Part shown: piece after piece, positions 13,458 to 13,567 of the stretch | How the letters are laid out: every line of letters begins with the position of its first letter | Position numbering within the stretch: the first letter of the stretch is position 1 | Assembly: GCA_030064695.1 (NCBI GenBank) | Contig: JASHYV010000123.1 | Coordinates: 1 to 13,567, forward strand | Length of the DNA: 13,567 bases | DNA from: Thermoplasmata archaeon | Lineage (GTDB): Archaea > Thermoplasmatota > Thermoplasmata > UBA184 | Direction: 5' to 3' | Notes under the pieces: generated by a model | Seen by the model: only the letters and a program-made list of their open reading frames with translations | What the model was told of the DNA's origin: nothing | The model's database searches: none | Translations under genes and position numbers: made by a program

Positions 13458-13567
13458 ATGTCGCTCGCCGCCCAAGTCGCCCGGCTGAAGGACGAGAAGG
13501 ACGCCGTCCTGCTCGCCCACAACTACCAGCGACCCGAGGTCCAGGACGCGGCGGACTTCGTCGGCGA
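13458..13567 (+). CDS. nadA: Quinolinate synthase, 3'-partial
   Basis: The first 36 codons are in the window, then the right edge cuts the gene. NadA is a 4Fe-4S enzyme that condenses iminoaspartate with dihydroxyacetone phosphate to make quinolinate, the substrate of the upstream NadC. The visible N-terminus has [15 protein letters not shown] at 10-24 followed by [11 protein letters not shown] at 26-36, the highly characteristic family opening with the substrate-binding His21. The cluster cysteines lie beyond the window. The gene is 15 nt downstream of nadC on the same strand; the ATG at 13458 lacks a strong Shine-Dalgarno, and a BoxA-like CTTAAG sits 34 bp upstream, so it may have its own promoter in addition to read-through. 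Confidence 0.93.
   Translation, partial: MSLAAQVARLKDEKDAVLLAHNYQRPEVQDAADFVG

Noticed and set aside
1..13567. CRISPR arrays, insertion sequences, integrases, toxin-antitoxin or phage-defence genes
   Set aside because: No regular repeats, transposase motifs or nuclease modules were found on either strand by reading; the genes are housekeeping or metabolic.

Overview
This window reads as part of the chromosome of a GC-rich archaeon (about 70% G+C by eye). The archaeal assignment is direct: it carries the large subunit of family D DNA polymerase, a PurP-type ATP-grasp ligase, a tRNA gene interrupted by a bulge-helix-bulge intron, and BoxA/TATA-like promoter patches. The STAND/TPR ATPase, the coenzyme mix and the high GC would suit a Thermoplasmatota-like soil or sediment lineage, but that placement is inference. 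No mobile element, CRISPR array or phage gene was seen, and no gene-free stretch exceeds 300 bases.

Layout. (1) 1-3144, plus: PolD large subunit, cut by the left edge of the window. (2) 3171-3271, plus: tRNA-Arg(TCG) whose T-loop holds a 26-nt intron. (3) 4115-3286, minus: a two-gene operon of a winged-helix regulator and a small unrecognised beta-rich protein. (4) 4219-10097, plus: five tightly packed genes. The first three are the FAD, 2Fe-2S and molybdopterin subunits of a xanthine dehydrogenase/CO dehydrogenase-family hydroxylase. They are followed by a divergent PurP-like ligase and a GcvT-family aminomethyltransferase. (5) 10133-13567, plus: a STAND ATPase with TPR repeats, overlapped by nadC, then the start of nadA (cut by the right edge).

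How the genes may work together. The hydroxylase subunits overlap by 4 nt each and should form one alpha-beta-gamma complex. Its active-site loop is not the CO dehydrogenase type, so the substrate is open; linkage to PurP (purine formylation) and GcvT (one-carbon chemistry) hints at a purine or one-carbon theme, but this is a hypothesis. The divergently transcribed winged-helix protein is a candidate regulator of this operon: its start codon lies in a 16-bp inverted repeat, and both divergent genes carry TTCGAACT just inside their starts. nadC and nadA make nicotinate mononucleotide from quinolinate and its precursors.

Expression signals. AT-rich BoxA-like hexamers to nonamers stand out against the GC-rich background 26-36 bp upstream of several starts, and are often embedded in the end of the preceding gene. 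Genes expected to be first in a transcript lack a clear Shine-Dalgarno, whereas several internal operon genes have one. This fits leaderless or near-leaderless initiation.
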